A DNA stretch of 64,000 nucleotides from Dactylis glomerata (taxonomy: Eukaryota > Streptophyta > Magnoliopsida > Poales > Poaceae): assembly GCA_007115705.1 (NCBI GenBank), contig QXEO01000239.1, forward strand, positions 2,558,405 to 2,622,404, read 5' to 3'. The notes beneath the pieces are model-generated. The model was not told the DNA's origin and made no database searches. It was given only the letters and a program-made list of their open reading frames with translations. Made by a program: the position numbers and the translations under genes. Shown here piece by piece: positions 9,786-22,112 of the stretch. How positions within the stretch are numbered: position 1 is the first letter of the stretch; each line of letters opens with the position of its first letter.

Positions 9786-12173
9786 GCTCTTCCCCCCTTA
9801 AACAGAATCTCGTCTCGAGATTCCTAAGCTTAGTAGTAAGAGGTGCTGAGACTAAGTTAGAGTTAGGCCTCAACGGTTGCTCTTCCAACTCACCGGTGAT
9901 ACTTTGAGATGCATCAAAGACTTTCTTTTGTCGAAGGTGTAGATTGTCTTCATTTGCTAAAGTTGATGGCTGAAGAGTTGATGTTGCCGAAAGTATCCTG
10001 TCGAAACCTCGTCGGGTCATTTTTAATGTTAGCGGGGTTAGGCTATCTAGTAAGCCCAAAAAGATTCCACGAGAGTTAGAAGGTTTTTAGCTCGCAATTG
10101 AGGTCTTGAAGGGTCGAGGGTTCTTGAGTAGCTTTTGTTGGCTTGGATTCGTCGATTCCTTCATGTATAAGGGTGGAGTCTTCAAGTCTTGGTGTTGCGC
10201 CTTGAAGCTTGATGTTGGTGTAGACCTTTGATCTCGAGCTTGCCGGCCTCCGAGGATGGTAGACAAGAGCATTTATGCTTCGATCTTGATAGGCACGCCA
10301 AATCTGTCGACTTAGTCCTCTACGCTTCCTAACTACCAAGGCGCGGGTTAGTCCTAATAGAAACCATCCTTCTGGGTTGTCTTGTGATTGAGCTAAAAGC
10401 GCTTCAGGTGGCGGTGCACCACCAACGGTGTATCTTCTAGTAGTCAATGATCTATTCCTTTATTGTCTTCGGGTTGGTGGAGACCATTGAAGATCTTCCT
10501 GCTCCTCCGTCTTCTCGTAGTCCTTGAGAATCTTGAGGTATCTTGGGATACCTTGTGTTGACTTCATCTTCCGAGCAATCTTTCATGTGGATGTCTACCT
10601 ATGTCATAAGTTAGTTTTGGTTTCAAACCTGTCAAAATTTGAACGAGCGAGTGAGTTGGTTAGAAAAGTCGTCACTTCTTCTCGTTGCTACCTCCATTGA
10701 TGTCCCCTAAATGCAGAGTCGACGTTGATGGCTTGATTTTGGAGAGTCTTCATTCTTCTATTAGCTCAGTGGAGATCAAGCACGTGAGTCTTCGGGCTTC
10801 AAGTGACGATAACGGGTTGATCTTTGAAAGTTAGGCTTGGTTTTGATACTTCTATACTCAATGTTAGTTGGCTTGTTAGAAGTTTAGCAAGTGTTGGGGT
10901 GTTAGGAGAGTATCATCAATGTTAGTGAAAATCTAGAATTAAGGTTAGATGATCCAGGTTAGCGAAGTCTTTGTCTTCTAGAAGTCCCTTGTAGTACAGG
11001 CGGGTCTATCTTCTGCTTCCTTGACATTGTAGAGAGGTCTTGACGAAGCTTGAAACACGTAGCAAAATTTGTCGCGTCGGATCTTGGGAACGTGTTGCGG
11101 GAAGAGTTATATTCCACTAATCAATGTTAGAGCTAGAGTCTTACTGTTAACTTATACCTATGCTGCTTGAGCCGACGCAAATGGATGAGAGGGAAACACA
11201 TTTTAGGGAGTTTTTTTTCTATTTGGGGTTTTACAAGCCAGAGGGGTTTGTAAGGCTGAGAGGCCAAATCAATCATGAGCACAAAGTACAACACACATTC
11301 AAGAAACACACAAGACAACTGCAAACACTATCAAGAACACATAAGGCAAACAACAAACAATTGCAAAAATCACACGAGGTACTTCAGGTACCAAAGATGC
11401 CTAACAACGCGCGATATTTGGGGTTAGTCCTATTCATCCTAGGGTCATGGTTGGCCATAGTTGTTGATGTCTTCATTCTCCTTGACTCTCGCTTCAGCAG
11501 AAACTTGATGGTAGTTGGTGGTGAAGTTGCAGTGTTGTTGAGCTGTTGATGTTGACTTGGGAAGTGTAGTTTTGTAAGTCTTCTTGTATCACATCACATG
11601 GTTGTGAGGTCTTCAGAGGGATTGCTGAAGTGTGCCATTGGTGGCATACTCGCTCGACAAACCTAATAAATACTAGTCAAGCAACTAAGTACTTGGTCCT
11701 TGGCGACTACAAAAGTGCGAGTCCAGGGAGGAACAAGGTCAGCTCCTTGACATAGCCATTTGGAACGAACCAAAGGCAAATTATGTTAACACTTCTTGGG
11801 AGAGTATCCACAGGGGCTTCATATTGGGTTAAGTTGGGCGCCATGCTTCATACCCCGGAACTTCAGAGGCTTGAAGTAGTCCGAGTGAAACTTTTGCTTC
11901 ATCTTCAATTGCCAGGCTTCAGGTCTAATTGGGAACAGTCGTCCAGTATTTAGAATTTGAAGAGGATGAGACAAGATAGTAAAATCTTTAAAATCCTAAA
12001 AAATTTAGAGAGGTAAGATTAGAAGTTTTGAAAAGGGTAAGTAAGTAATAAGCCATACTATTGGCTATCTAAAGAAATAGGTTTGCAATTAGGTTTACCC
12101 AAAAAGTAGTTTCCTAACTAACGCCCATGCTAACTAAGGTCTCCTACAGTCAGGATGGCTCTGATACCAACTC
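9786..12173 (-). other. Internal region of element D (noncoding)
   Basis: It is bounded by a purine tract on the minus strand (AAGGGGGGAAGAGC, 9799-9786) next to the 3' LTR, and by the primer site TGGTATCAGAGCC (12169-12157). Several short frames exist on both strands, but none contains a zinc knuckle, protease, reverse transcriptase, RNase H or integrase motif. Either the coding region was deleted or the element is a large non-autonomous derivative. Confidence 0.7.
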
Positions 12174-15100
12174 TGTGGGGACCCCGGATTACCCATCCGG
12201 AATACCCGATATGCATACAATTCACGATCCCATGATCAGTGTGTCGTGAATCCACATATCCGAGTTGATAACAGAATTACATCATCCATCACATTAACGA
12301 ATAATAAACTTACAACTGGTCACATGACCAAGCTCGATAATGCCACGCAGGGCAAGTTTACAACTAAGCAGCGGATACCAAGCAGCATTGATGACCCACA
12401 TCATGCCTACTACCCTACAGGCATCTGACTGGGAGGCATTCCTAGTTTGCATCAGCGTCGTCGTTCCCACCATCGTCTTCCTCATAGCCTTCTTCATAGT
12501 CTGGCCAAGTTAATAGCCAGGGACAAAGCCGTGAGTACATTTTGAATTGTACTCGCAAACCATCTAAGAGAAAAGTATTCATATGCTATTTGGCTATAGC
12601 AAGGGGTTGGCTTGGTTTGAGGTGGCTTTAGGCTAGAAAGTTTCTCGTGTCGATATAGCATGTCACACGACATCTCTATATCCTTATTAAAGAAAACTTT
12701 TGTAAAACATTTTTAGGAGAAGCTCTAGGAAAGGGGGAAACTCCATTACCGATTGCTCCGAGGCAATCATGGTCAATCACACATGACCATTCCCATCTCC
12801 TCGGCAGTACCCTTCGAGTACTCTGAACCTTTTTCCGTGCCACGGCAGTACCCTCCAAGTACTTCGTCTGGCACAAACTCCATCTTTTCGAAAACACTTT
12901 GCAAAACCAAAACTTGACACATGTTAAGTATGGCCATTCCAACCATCCATGACCGAGGACTCGGCTATTCGAATAGATTACACTCTGTAGAGGTTGTACA
13001 CTTTACCCACACCATCCGATAAATCCGCCGGGATACCACCACGGACCGTCATACACAAGTATGCGGGGTTCGGATAATCGATCAAAGCCCTCCATCTATC
13101 TACCTTAGTACGGGTGCCTACCCTGTGGAGTTTACCTCCCTGGCACGCCCCGGCAGTACCTCCTTTAGAGTGTAACTCCAGCGCCACGGCGGGAGAACCC
13201 AAGTGTCTTCCGACCGGATAAATCCCGAAGGATCCCGATTTACTATTGCCCACAAACTGGTGGCAACCTAGATTCTGGGGTCCTACAAACCCTTATATAG
13301 TGTGAGGCGCCCCGCACTAAAGCAAATAAACTTCAAACTAAGCCCCATCCCATACCAGAGTAATGTGGTTGCACGGGAGTAATTGGTTTGGCGAACACTT
13401 ATACACAATGCCATTTTTCAGAAATCCACCAACTCCTTCATCTCCCATGTCCAGCTCTAAGTTTATAAAACCATTTGAAAACATTTCAATAGAGTAGCAA
13501 CTACTCCAAGGTTTTCAAAAACATTTCCAAAATATTTTAAGAGAGTATTCCCAATCCTAGAGTTTTTGGCTCCACTACAAGTTTTCCAAAGACTTTGATG
13601 CTAACCATCAAGTCTCTAATAAGAGGGGTGTTGAATAGGTCACAAGGGGTGTCATCTCTATGGATGATATCAAGTTGACTTGTGGAGTTAAGTTGCCAAC
13701 TATTGCTATCTAGAGAATAATAGCAATATAGAAAAACAATGCATAATAAGAAAAACAGGAGTAAAGCAATGCAAGGTGTAATAGTAGGATTGAGATATGC
13801 AACAAATAGATGGCTTGCCTTGAATAGCTATGTCCCTGGGCTCCTTCCTTAAAAGAAGTACTCAAAATGTTCCACTTCATTCTTATGCATTCTTGAGGTA
13901 GTCCTCTTCCTCTCCGATGGCGTTCGAATCTAGCATCGCAAAATGAAAGAAAAGCATTCAATCACCACACAAGCATGAAAGGGAGCAAACAATTAACAAG
14001 CCATCTCAAACACACAACCCGAGAGTATCAGAAGCAAACAAGTATAGAATCTAAACAAGATTTATAGGAGTCTAATAGCAAGCTAAACTATTAAACAATG
14101 GGTATCTCATTTCTAGCAACAATACCCCATTTCAAATCAAACAAGCATGCAAGTGCTACAATGGGTCAAAAACCACTCTCAGCACATCAGTAGGTAGATA
14201 ACACGTTTATGAACCCAGCAAAGTTGGATTCACAACAAAACACCTTGTGGTTGATTTTCTATGAATTTCCTATGAACAATAAAAGTTGAAACACTAGAAT
14301 AAATCCCAGATATTCTCTAGACATCTAAAAAATATGCCAGAGGGTGCTCTGGAAAGTTATTACCAAGCACAAACCATAGGAATTGGTTTCCTGCCAAAAT
14401 TCCTATTCTATTTCAAATGACAAAATAAACAAGATTTAATAAACTATTTGCCAAAACAATTACTACTGTAGATATACAGTTCCTAAAATACTAAATCCAA
14501 TGAGACATGCAAGCTAACATACCATAGCATCTATGAAAATTGGATCCACACAATTTCAACTTGCAGAACACCTAATTTGGACTTTTAAGTTGAAAAGAGG
14601 GCTGATTTGCTAGTAAAAACAAAGATATTTCTAAATAGATCTAAATGTAGTGGAGATAGTGCCATTAGGCAGATATTTTAATAAGGAAACCATGGAAATT
14701 TGAATCAGGCCAATTGGATGCATAGTTATTTTTTCTATAAAATTTGCAAGTTCACAGATCTATTGAAAAGATTAAAAGGTTTCCTATTAAAAAAATACTG
14801 CGCGGGCCGGATCTCAGCAGTCCTGGGCCGACAGGCGGACGCCGGCCCAACTCCACCCCGGCGCGCGGGAGGTGGCCGGTTCGAAGGGGCTGCCAGCGGG
14901 GCCCGGCCGTCAGTCGCCAGGGCTCCCGAAGCGGTATCGTGACGTGCAGGCCGTCCGATCTATGCAAGATCGACGGCCCTGCGTCGTCTCCTACCTCGGG
15001 CCACCAGGGACAGAGGAGCAAACCCTAGCCGGGGTCAGGCAGGGGCGGCGGCTCACCTAGGGGCTTCCCCCGGTGACGAGGACTAGACAGGGCGATGCGG

Positions 15101-17700
15101 CGTACTCCGGCGAGTTCAACGAGGGGCTGCGGTAGTGGATCTCCTTCCAGGATGAGGTCCTGCGTGTCGGTGACGAGGCCGACCACTCGGTGGTGCTCAA
15201 TGGGGTCGAGGCTCGGGCTTCCCTGGGTCAGGAGAAAGGTATGGTTAGTTAGCTACAGTTTAGGGGAGTGTAAGCAAGCAAAAATAGAGGAAGGAGAGGG
15301 TCTGGATGAGCGGCATTCCTTCCCTCTTCCTTGCATAACAAATCCAAGTTTTCTCTCCTCCTCCTCCTCAGCTACCGCATAGGGAGCGGTTCCTGGTGCT
15401 CTGGGAGGGTAAGGTGGACGTGTGGGAACCGAATGGAGGTTCAGAAAGAGGCTGGAGGGGTAGGTGGCCTTTTATACCGAGGGGGTAGGGTCTATGGTGA
15501 GCCAAGTCCAAACTAGGGTTTGGGTGGGGCTATGGCCTCTGGTTGGTTGAGTAGGACGGTGGAGAGTAAAGTAGGAAGGGGCAGGGGCGGTGCCTTGCTC
15601 TGGAAGGGTCGTGGGTGGTCTCCTATGCAAGGTTTGGACAAGATATATATGGACACTAATCATAACACTTCCTCCTCCTTCCAAACGCTAAAGGACAAGG
15701 AGGTAAGGGTGCTGCTACAGCAATTTCAACCAGAGGGTGGTGGGGGTGCTGGACTAGACAATGTGTTGGTTTGGAGGAGTCTCAAATGGGTTTAGGCAAT
15801 TGGAGATGGAAAAAGAAGTTGATGTATGCATAGATAAACTTTGAATATGAAAGGTAGATTTAATTGTTTCCAAACATGGGAAGGTAAGGTGGTTCAAAGA
15901 GGGTGGTGAGAAGATTGGAGATGACCTAGCCAAGTCTTTGCAAAGTAAACTTGGTCACCAAAATTTGTAGCATGAAGGGTTGCCCTAATAGTTAATTGAA
16001 CTAGATCTTGGAAATTTTGAGAATAGACCACTAGGGTTTTGGGTTTAGATGATTCTAAAATCATAAGAGAGTATGGTGGAGTTTCATCAAATTTATTTGA
16101 TGAGAAAAAAATGCAAGAAGAATGCATGGTTGCAATTCCCATGCAATTTTAGTTAATAAGAAAAGAAATACAATATGGAGATATGCATATAGAAATTATT
16201 TTCGAAGGCCAAATAATGATATCATGCAAGAGCATCATCTGCAAATGGTAGTAAGGAAAGGTTGCATTATAGAGATAATTAATGGTTAGGGTAGATAGTA
16301 GGTTTTTCAGAATTTTAGGAAGAATACTAGAGACGGAAATAGTCTTGACTAGGGTTCAAAACATAGTCACATAATTAGGTGGCATGCTTCAAAATGCACC
16401 AATAAGTGCATAGATAGTTAGAGTAGATCAAAAGGAAGAGGAATAGGTCAAGGGATGGTCCCTGAACAATTTATCTCGAAATTTAAAAGTGTATGCAAAA
16501 GTGCATCTGATAATAGTCAAATGGTCAGTGATTTGATTAGGGTCAGAAACAGGATTAGAACAAGTAGCAGATGACCTCAAATGACTAAGTGGTAATGGAA
16601 AGAATGGAAGATTAGATGACAAGGATGAGTTATAGATAGGTGCATTGGTATGGATAGAACCTATGAGCTTAATACAAACATCTAAAAACTGAATCTGTTA
16701 ACAGGAGTGAAGATGGTCTGCACACTAGGTGTTTGATAAAATGACTGCAAGAAAATATTTTGCGAAAACTGCGAGGAGCCTCCTAAGATGGGCTGTAGAT
16801 GATTCTAATAACATCATGGGTTCCTTTCTTGGGCTAACTTGATTGGTTCTAAAATTCCTCAAAAAGGGGCTCCTAATATCTAATGGTAAGACTAAGACAT
16901 TAGAGTTAAGGTTTCAGGATTCAGAGGAAAAAAAATAAGATAGGTTTTCTTCGAAAGATAGAATGAAAATAACCTACATGGGACAAAATATAAATTGGTG
17001 GGTGTTGAATGGGTTAGGCCACAGGCCTATCTGGGGATCATATCTACACACAAGCACTCATCAAAGTCAAACAAAGTCGCACAAAGTCTACTCACCACAC
17101 CAGGTCAACCATTTTAAGCTAATCTAGCATTACCAGAAACAAGGATTGAACATGTGCTCAATGATGATCATGCCAGGGTCAAGTAGAAAAGAGTTTCAAA
17201 TAAAGGAGTAAAGCTTTTGTAGATTTTTCAGAAACTAGTGGAGACATAGCATCTCCTTTAGAAAGTTTTCTTAAAGGTGTTTGAAATCCTTTGATAAATA
17301 TCAACAAAATATAAGTTTGTAAAATAGTGGGACCACTCTACTTTGTAGGTCCCGATAATTTTGTAAATACTTAGTTTTGATAAAAGCTTTGTCTCAAAGA
17401 TAAATCTTGGCTCTTGTTTTGGAGAAATAAAATAATTTGAAAAAGGAGAGGTTGCCAAGATAATGGTTTTGGAAAAATAGCTAGAAGCATAAATAAAGGC
17501 GGGATCACAAGGGCACAAGGATTGTGTTGGTTCACAATATTGTTCAACAAGCAACTCAAACAGACATCATTAACATAGCAACCAAGACAAACAAGCAAGA
17601 AATAGTACTTCTAGAGGTTTGCGCAAAAAGTTTTTGTTGGCCCTCATTTTTGGCTCACTAAACACTACTTAAACAGGGTTACAGAAAGTAGGGTGTTACA
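12174..17700 (-). repeat. 5' LTR of element D (5.5 kb)
   Basis: The minus-strand ends are TGTAACACCC at 17700 and CCCCACA at 12174, followed after four bases by the tRNA-Met primer site. It holds a GC-rich island at about 14800-15240 in otherwise AT-rich DNA, which may be the promoter and transcript leader. About 12540-13700 is a moderately GC-rich stretch with several short frames but no recognisable protein. I find no gene in it. Confidence 0.7.
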
Positions 17701-18146
17701 ACAGCCATCGACGCACAATTCTGACCCCCTCGGTGAGCCCGAGCACCCTCCCCCTCTCCCAATCTCCTTCTCTTCCTCTGGCGCATCCACTGACACCCTT
17801 TTCTCGCCCAATCTCACAGTAATTCGAGTTCGACATCTACACCCGAAGGTGACCGATGCTGAGCGGAGTTCCAGCCGTGCTTCATCACCGAAACCGGAAA
17901 CGATCGACGACCATGTTCACACACCCGAGGTTGCCTCACTCCGCTGAATGTCGTAGTACCCTCGCCGTCGACCAAGGACCACCGGAGCAACGCCGGAGAC
18001 CACCACCTGCACGCACCTCGTCAGAATCTCACCGGAACCCTAGCCAGGTCAGCTTCCCCTTCTCTCTTTAAATCACCACCGTCAGATCTTGATCCAGTGG
18101 CGCAGATAGATCACTTAAGTGAACCGATACGGTTCAATCAGATGTG
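17701..18146 (-). repeat. Fragment of long LTR F, part 1
   Basis: A GC-rich stretch between element D and element C. It resumes after C at 26745, as shown by the imperfect duplication ATGTG (18142-18146) and ATGCG (26745-26749). The piece resembles the leader part of long Gypsy LTRs. Its border with D at 17700/17701 shows no other clear end. Confidence 0.5.
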
Positions 18147-19861
18147 TGATACGTCTCCAACGTATCCATAATTTTTGATGCTCCATGCTTGTTTTTACAC
18201 CATTTGCTTAGTGTTTCGTTACACTTTGTGGCATTTTTAAGCATTTTCCGGAACTAACCTATTAACGAGATGCCACAGTGCCAGTTCCCTGTTTTCTGTT
18301 GTTTTTGTGTTTCAGAAAAGTTACACAGGAAATATTCTCGGAATTGGACGAAACAAAAGCCAGACGTCCAGATATTTCACGGAGCTTCCAGAACACCGAA
18401 AAGGAGACGGAGCCGGACCAGAGGGTGGCCACACCACCAGGGGGCGTGGCCCACCCCTGGCCCGCGCTGGCCTGTGGTGTGGGCCCCCTGGTCCACTTCT
18501 GACGCTGCCCCTTCGCCTATAAAGACCCCCAACGGGAAAAACCTAAATACCCGATCACTTTTCCAGAACAAATCGCGATCCGCCGCCGCCGTCGACCCGA
18601 AGATCGGGAGGGTCCAGAAGCTCTTCCCGACACCCTGCCGGAGAGGGGAATCACCACCGAAGGTCTTCTTCATCGCCATGCTTGCCTCCGGCGCGATGAG
18701 TGAGTAGTCTAACTTGGACTATGGGTCGATAGCAGTAGCTAGATGGTTGTCTTCTCCACCATGTGCTTCATGTTTAGATCTCATGAGCGGCTTTACATGA
18801 TCGAGACTACCGTTATGTAATTCTACATGTTGTGTTTGTTGGGATCTGATGAATATTGGTGTTATGATTGAGTTGATGTGCTGAATATTATCTTATGTTA
18901 TCTCTATGTTGTTTATGATCTTGCATGCTCTCCGTTGTTAGTAGCTATCTTGGCAGAGTAGTTGCTAGTGACTCCAAGAGGGGGTATTTATGCTCGATAG
19001 TGGGTTCATGCCTCTATTTAATCTGGGGGAGTGACAGAAACCACTAAGGTTGTAGATGTGCTGTTGCTACTAGGGGGAAAACAACATTCATATGCTCAAG
19101 GGCATATGCTTTGTTTACATTACACACTTTGCTTAATGCAGTTATCTGTTGTTCGCAACTTAATACTTGTGGAGTTCTCGGATTGATTCGCCACAAGTGG
19201 ATTATTAGTCATAGATGCAGTTGGATGGCGGTCTATGTATCTTGTTGTAATGCCCAGAGTAAATCTCATAGTGATCCTCTCGACATGCACGTTGTCTTTA
19301 TTCTATCAATTGCCCAACTGTAATTTGTTTACCCAGCATGTGTTATTTTATCTTATGGAGAGACACCACTAGTGAACTGTGGACCCCGGTCCTATTTCCT
19401 TTATATTGCTATCACCTGTTTACTTTACTCACACTGTTTACTTTACTCACATATTACTATTGCTTTCCACTCGATACGCTCATACCCTTTGTTTCAAGCA
19501 AACCGGTGAGATTGATAACCTCATCGTAAGTTGGGAACAAAGTATTTGGTTGTGTTGTGTGCAGGTTCCACGTTGCCGCTCGCAAAGCAAAGCTTGGACG
19601 AGGCGCCCTATAAATTGTCCGAAGCTGTCGCGAAGCTAGCGGGCATCACCTTCAGTCGTATTCATCCTCCTACTGGATTGATAACCTTGGTTTCATAACT
19701 GAGGGAAAACTTGCTGCTATATTCATCAAAACCTTCTCTTGGGGTTTTCCAACTGGCCGGTCATTTACTACATATTCCCACGTCAACTTGGCACAGAAGT
19801 TTCTGTCGCCGTTGCCGTGTATTAAAGAAGAAGCTTTCACACCATCATCACCGCGCCATCA
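18147..19861 (+). repeat. 5' LTR of element C (1715 bp)
   Basis: It opens with TGATACGTCTCC and closes with GCGCCATCA. The promoter is visible as a GC-rich imperfect inverted repeat near 18440-18475, followed by TATAAA at 18518-18523. It pairs with the 3' LTR at 25048-26744. Confidence 0.9.
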
Positions 19862-19871
19862 ACAAGTTTTC

Positions 19872-19889
19872 TGGCGCCGTTGCCGGGGA
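19872..19889 (+). other. Primer-binding site of element C (tRNA-Asp type)
   Basis: The 18-mer TGGCGCCGTTGCCGGGGA lies ten bases inside the 5' LTR, identical to that of B and E. Confidence 0.85.
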
Positions 19890-20048
19890 GGAAAGAAGAC
19901 TTCTGCAAGGGGAGTTTCGCACGCACATCCTTTACTTTGTTTTAAGTTTTGCTTTACTTTATTTTTACTTGCATCGTTTTATCAAAAACACAAAAAAAAT
20001 AGAATCCTTTGTAGTTGTTTTTACTTGTCTGCTTTTAGTTTTGCTAGA

Positions 20049-22112
20049 ATGGCTACTCCTGAAAACACCAAGTTGTGTGATTTTACTAGCACTAATAATA
20101 GTGATTTTATCTACACTCCTATTGCGCCACCTGCTCCTGCTGCAAATTTTTATGAGATTAAGCCTGCTTTGTTGAACCTTGTTATGAAAGAGCAATTTTC
20201 TGGTGCTAGTACTGATGATGCTGCAGCTCATCTCAACAATTTTGTTGAGCTATGTGAGATGCAGAAATATAAGGATGTTGAAAGTGATATTATTAAGCTT
20301 AAGTTGTTTCCTTTTTCTTTGAGAGGAAAAGCTAAGGATTGGTTGCTTTCTTTGCCTAAAAATAGTATTGATTCATGGGCTAAGTGTAAGGATGCTTTTA
20401 TTGGTAGATACTATCCTCCTGCTAAGATTATAGCTTTGCGTAGCAATATTATGAAGTTTAGTTAGTTTGATAATGAACATGTTGCTCAAGCTTGGGAAAG
20501 AATGAAATCTATGATAAAGAATTGTCCCACTCATGGACTGACTACTTGGATGATTGTTCAAACTTTTTATGTAGGACTAAATTTTTCTTCAAGGAACCTA
20601 CTTGATTCAGCTGCTGGAGGCACTTTTATGTCCCTTACCTTGGGTACCACAACAAAGCTTCTCGACAATATGATGGTAAATTACTCTGAATGGCACACCG
20701 AGAGAGCTCCACAAGGTAAGAAGGTAAATTCTGTTGAGGAAACCTCTTCCTTGAGTGATAAGATTGATGCTATTATGCTTATGCTTTCAAATGATAGGAC
20801 TCATGTTGATCCTATTAATGTTCCTTTGGCCTCTTTGGTTGCTCAAGAAGAGCTTGTTGATGTAAACTTCATTAGAAATAATAATTTTAACAACAATGCT
20901 TATAGGAACAATTTTGCTAGTAACAATTATAGGTCGTACCCTTCTACCAATGGTAATGGTTATAGTAACTCTTATGGTAATTCCTCCAACAACACTAGGG
21001 CCGCGCCCTCCGAGCTTGAGGTAATGCTCAAGGACTTCATCGGTAAGCAAAATGCTTTTAACAAGTCTGTTGAGGAAAAGTTAGGCAAAATTGATATTCT
21101 TACTTCTAAAGTTGATAGCCTTGCTCATGATGTTGAACTTCTGAAATTAAAAGTGTTGCCTAATGAGGTGAAAGAGAACAATGTTTTTGCTACCGCTAAT
21201 GCTATCCAAGTTAGAATTGATGGAAATGTTAGGATGCTAGCAGAATTGCATGCCAGGTGGGAAAAAGAAGATGAGATGGCTAAGAAGATGAAGGTATGTA
21301 CCATTAGTACCTCTAATGATGTTGTTCCTAATGCTAGCAATCCTCTTACTTTGATTGGTGTAGATAAAACTCCTACTCCTAGTGTTAAAAAGCCCAAAAC
21401 TGCTAAAACTTTTTCTAAAAAGAGTGCTGAAATTTTTCGGAGTGTAGGAGATGATAGCTCTATTTCCTTTAATGATTTTGATGTTGATGGCTGCAATATA
21501 TCTGAAGTTATTTTGTTCTTGCAAAAGCTTGCTTTGACTCCCAATGCTAGTCCTATAAATGTTGCTTTTACTAAGCATATTACCAATGCTCTCATGAAAA
21601 TTAGGGATGAAAAGTTGAAGCAAAAAGCTTATATTCCCAAGAAATTAGAAGATGGTTGGGAACCCATCATTGATATGCATGTTAATGGTTTTGATTGCCA
21701 TGCTTTATGTGATCTAGGTGCTAGTATTTCTATCATGCCTAGAAATATTTATGACATGCTTGATTTACCACCGCTTAAAAAGTGTTATTATGATGTTCCT
21801 ATTGCTGATGTTGCTAAGAAGAAACCTTTGGGAAGGATTAATGATGTTCTTATTATGGTTAACAATAACCTTGTTCCTGTTGATTTTCTTGGCATGGATG
21901 TTGAATGCAATGCTTCATGTCCTATTATTTTGGGAAGACCTTTTCTTTGAACTGTAGGTGCCATCATTGATATGAGGGAAGGCACCATCAAATATTAATT
22001 TCGACTCAAGAAAGGTATGGAACACTTCCCTAGAAAGAGAAATAAATTGCTTTTTGACTCTATTCTTAGAGCAAATTATGAGCTTGATGCTTCATCACTT
22101 GATATTACTTGA
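20049..22112 (+). pseudogene. gag-pro: Athila-type gag-protease polyprotein, broken by stop codons
   Basis: One frame can be followed from ATG 20049 to TGA 22110-22112, about 687 codons. It is interrupted by TAG at 20463-20465 and TGA at 21948-21950, and by a TAA shortly after, near 21996. The N-terminal third is a retrotransposon gag capsid domain (about residues 45-140, containing a WLLSLP motif). A low-complexity Asn/Ser/Tyr-rich segment lies around 300-325, and a possible coiled coil follows. The last part is a retroviral-type aspartic protease with active-site motif CDLGAS and the late motif ILGRPFL. The Asp-Leu-Gly triad in place of Asp-Thr/Ser-Gly is known from Athila-type proteases. 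Gag would assemble the particle and the protease would cleave it. There is no pol frame downstream. Confidence 0.85.

Larger units (their letters stand above)
7373..17700 (-). mobile_element. Element D: Gypsy-type element with very long LTR and no pol
   Basis: Read on the minus strand: 5' LTR 17700 to 12174 (TGTAACACCC to CCCCACA, 5.5 kb), primer site complementary to initiator tRNA-Met at 12169-12157, an internal region of about 2.4 kb, polypurine tract at 9799-9786, then the 3' LTR from 9785, cut at 7373. The two LTR copies are nearly identical over 2.4 kb, with scattered single-base differences. No gag or pol motif was found in the internal region. Very long LTRs beginning TGTAACACCC with a tRNA-Met primer are seen in Del/Tekay-type and Tat-type Gypsy elements; the lineage is not settled. 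Confidence 0.75.

Noticed and set aside
19711..20175. Frames across the leader of element C
   Set aside because: They overlap the LTR end, the primer site and the gag start in another frame; only the gag frame shows a domain.
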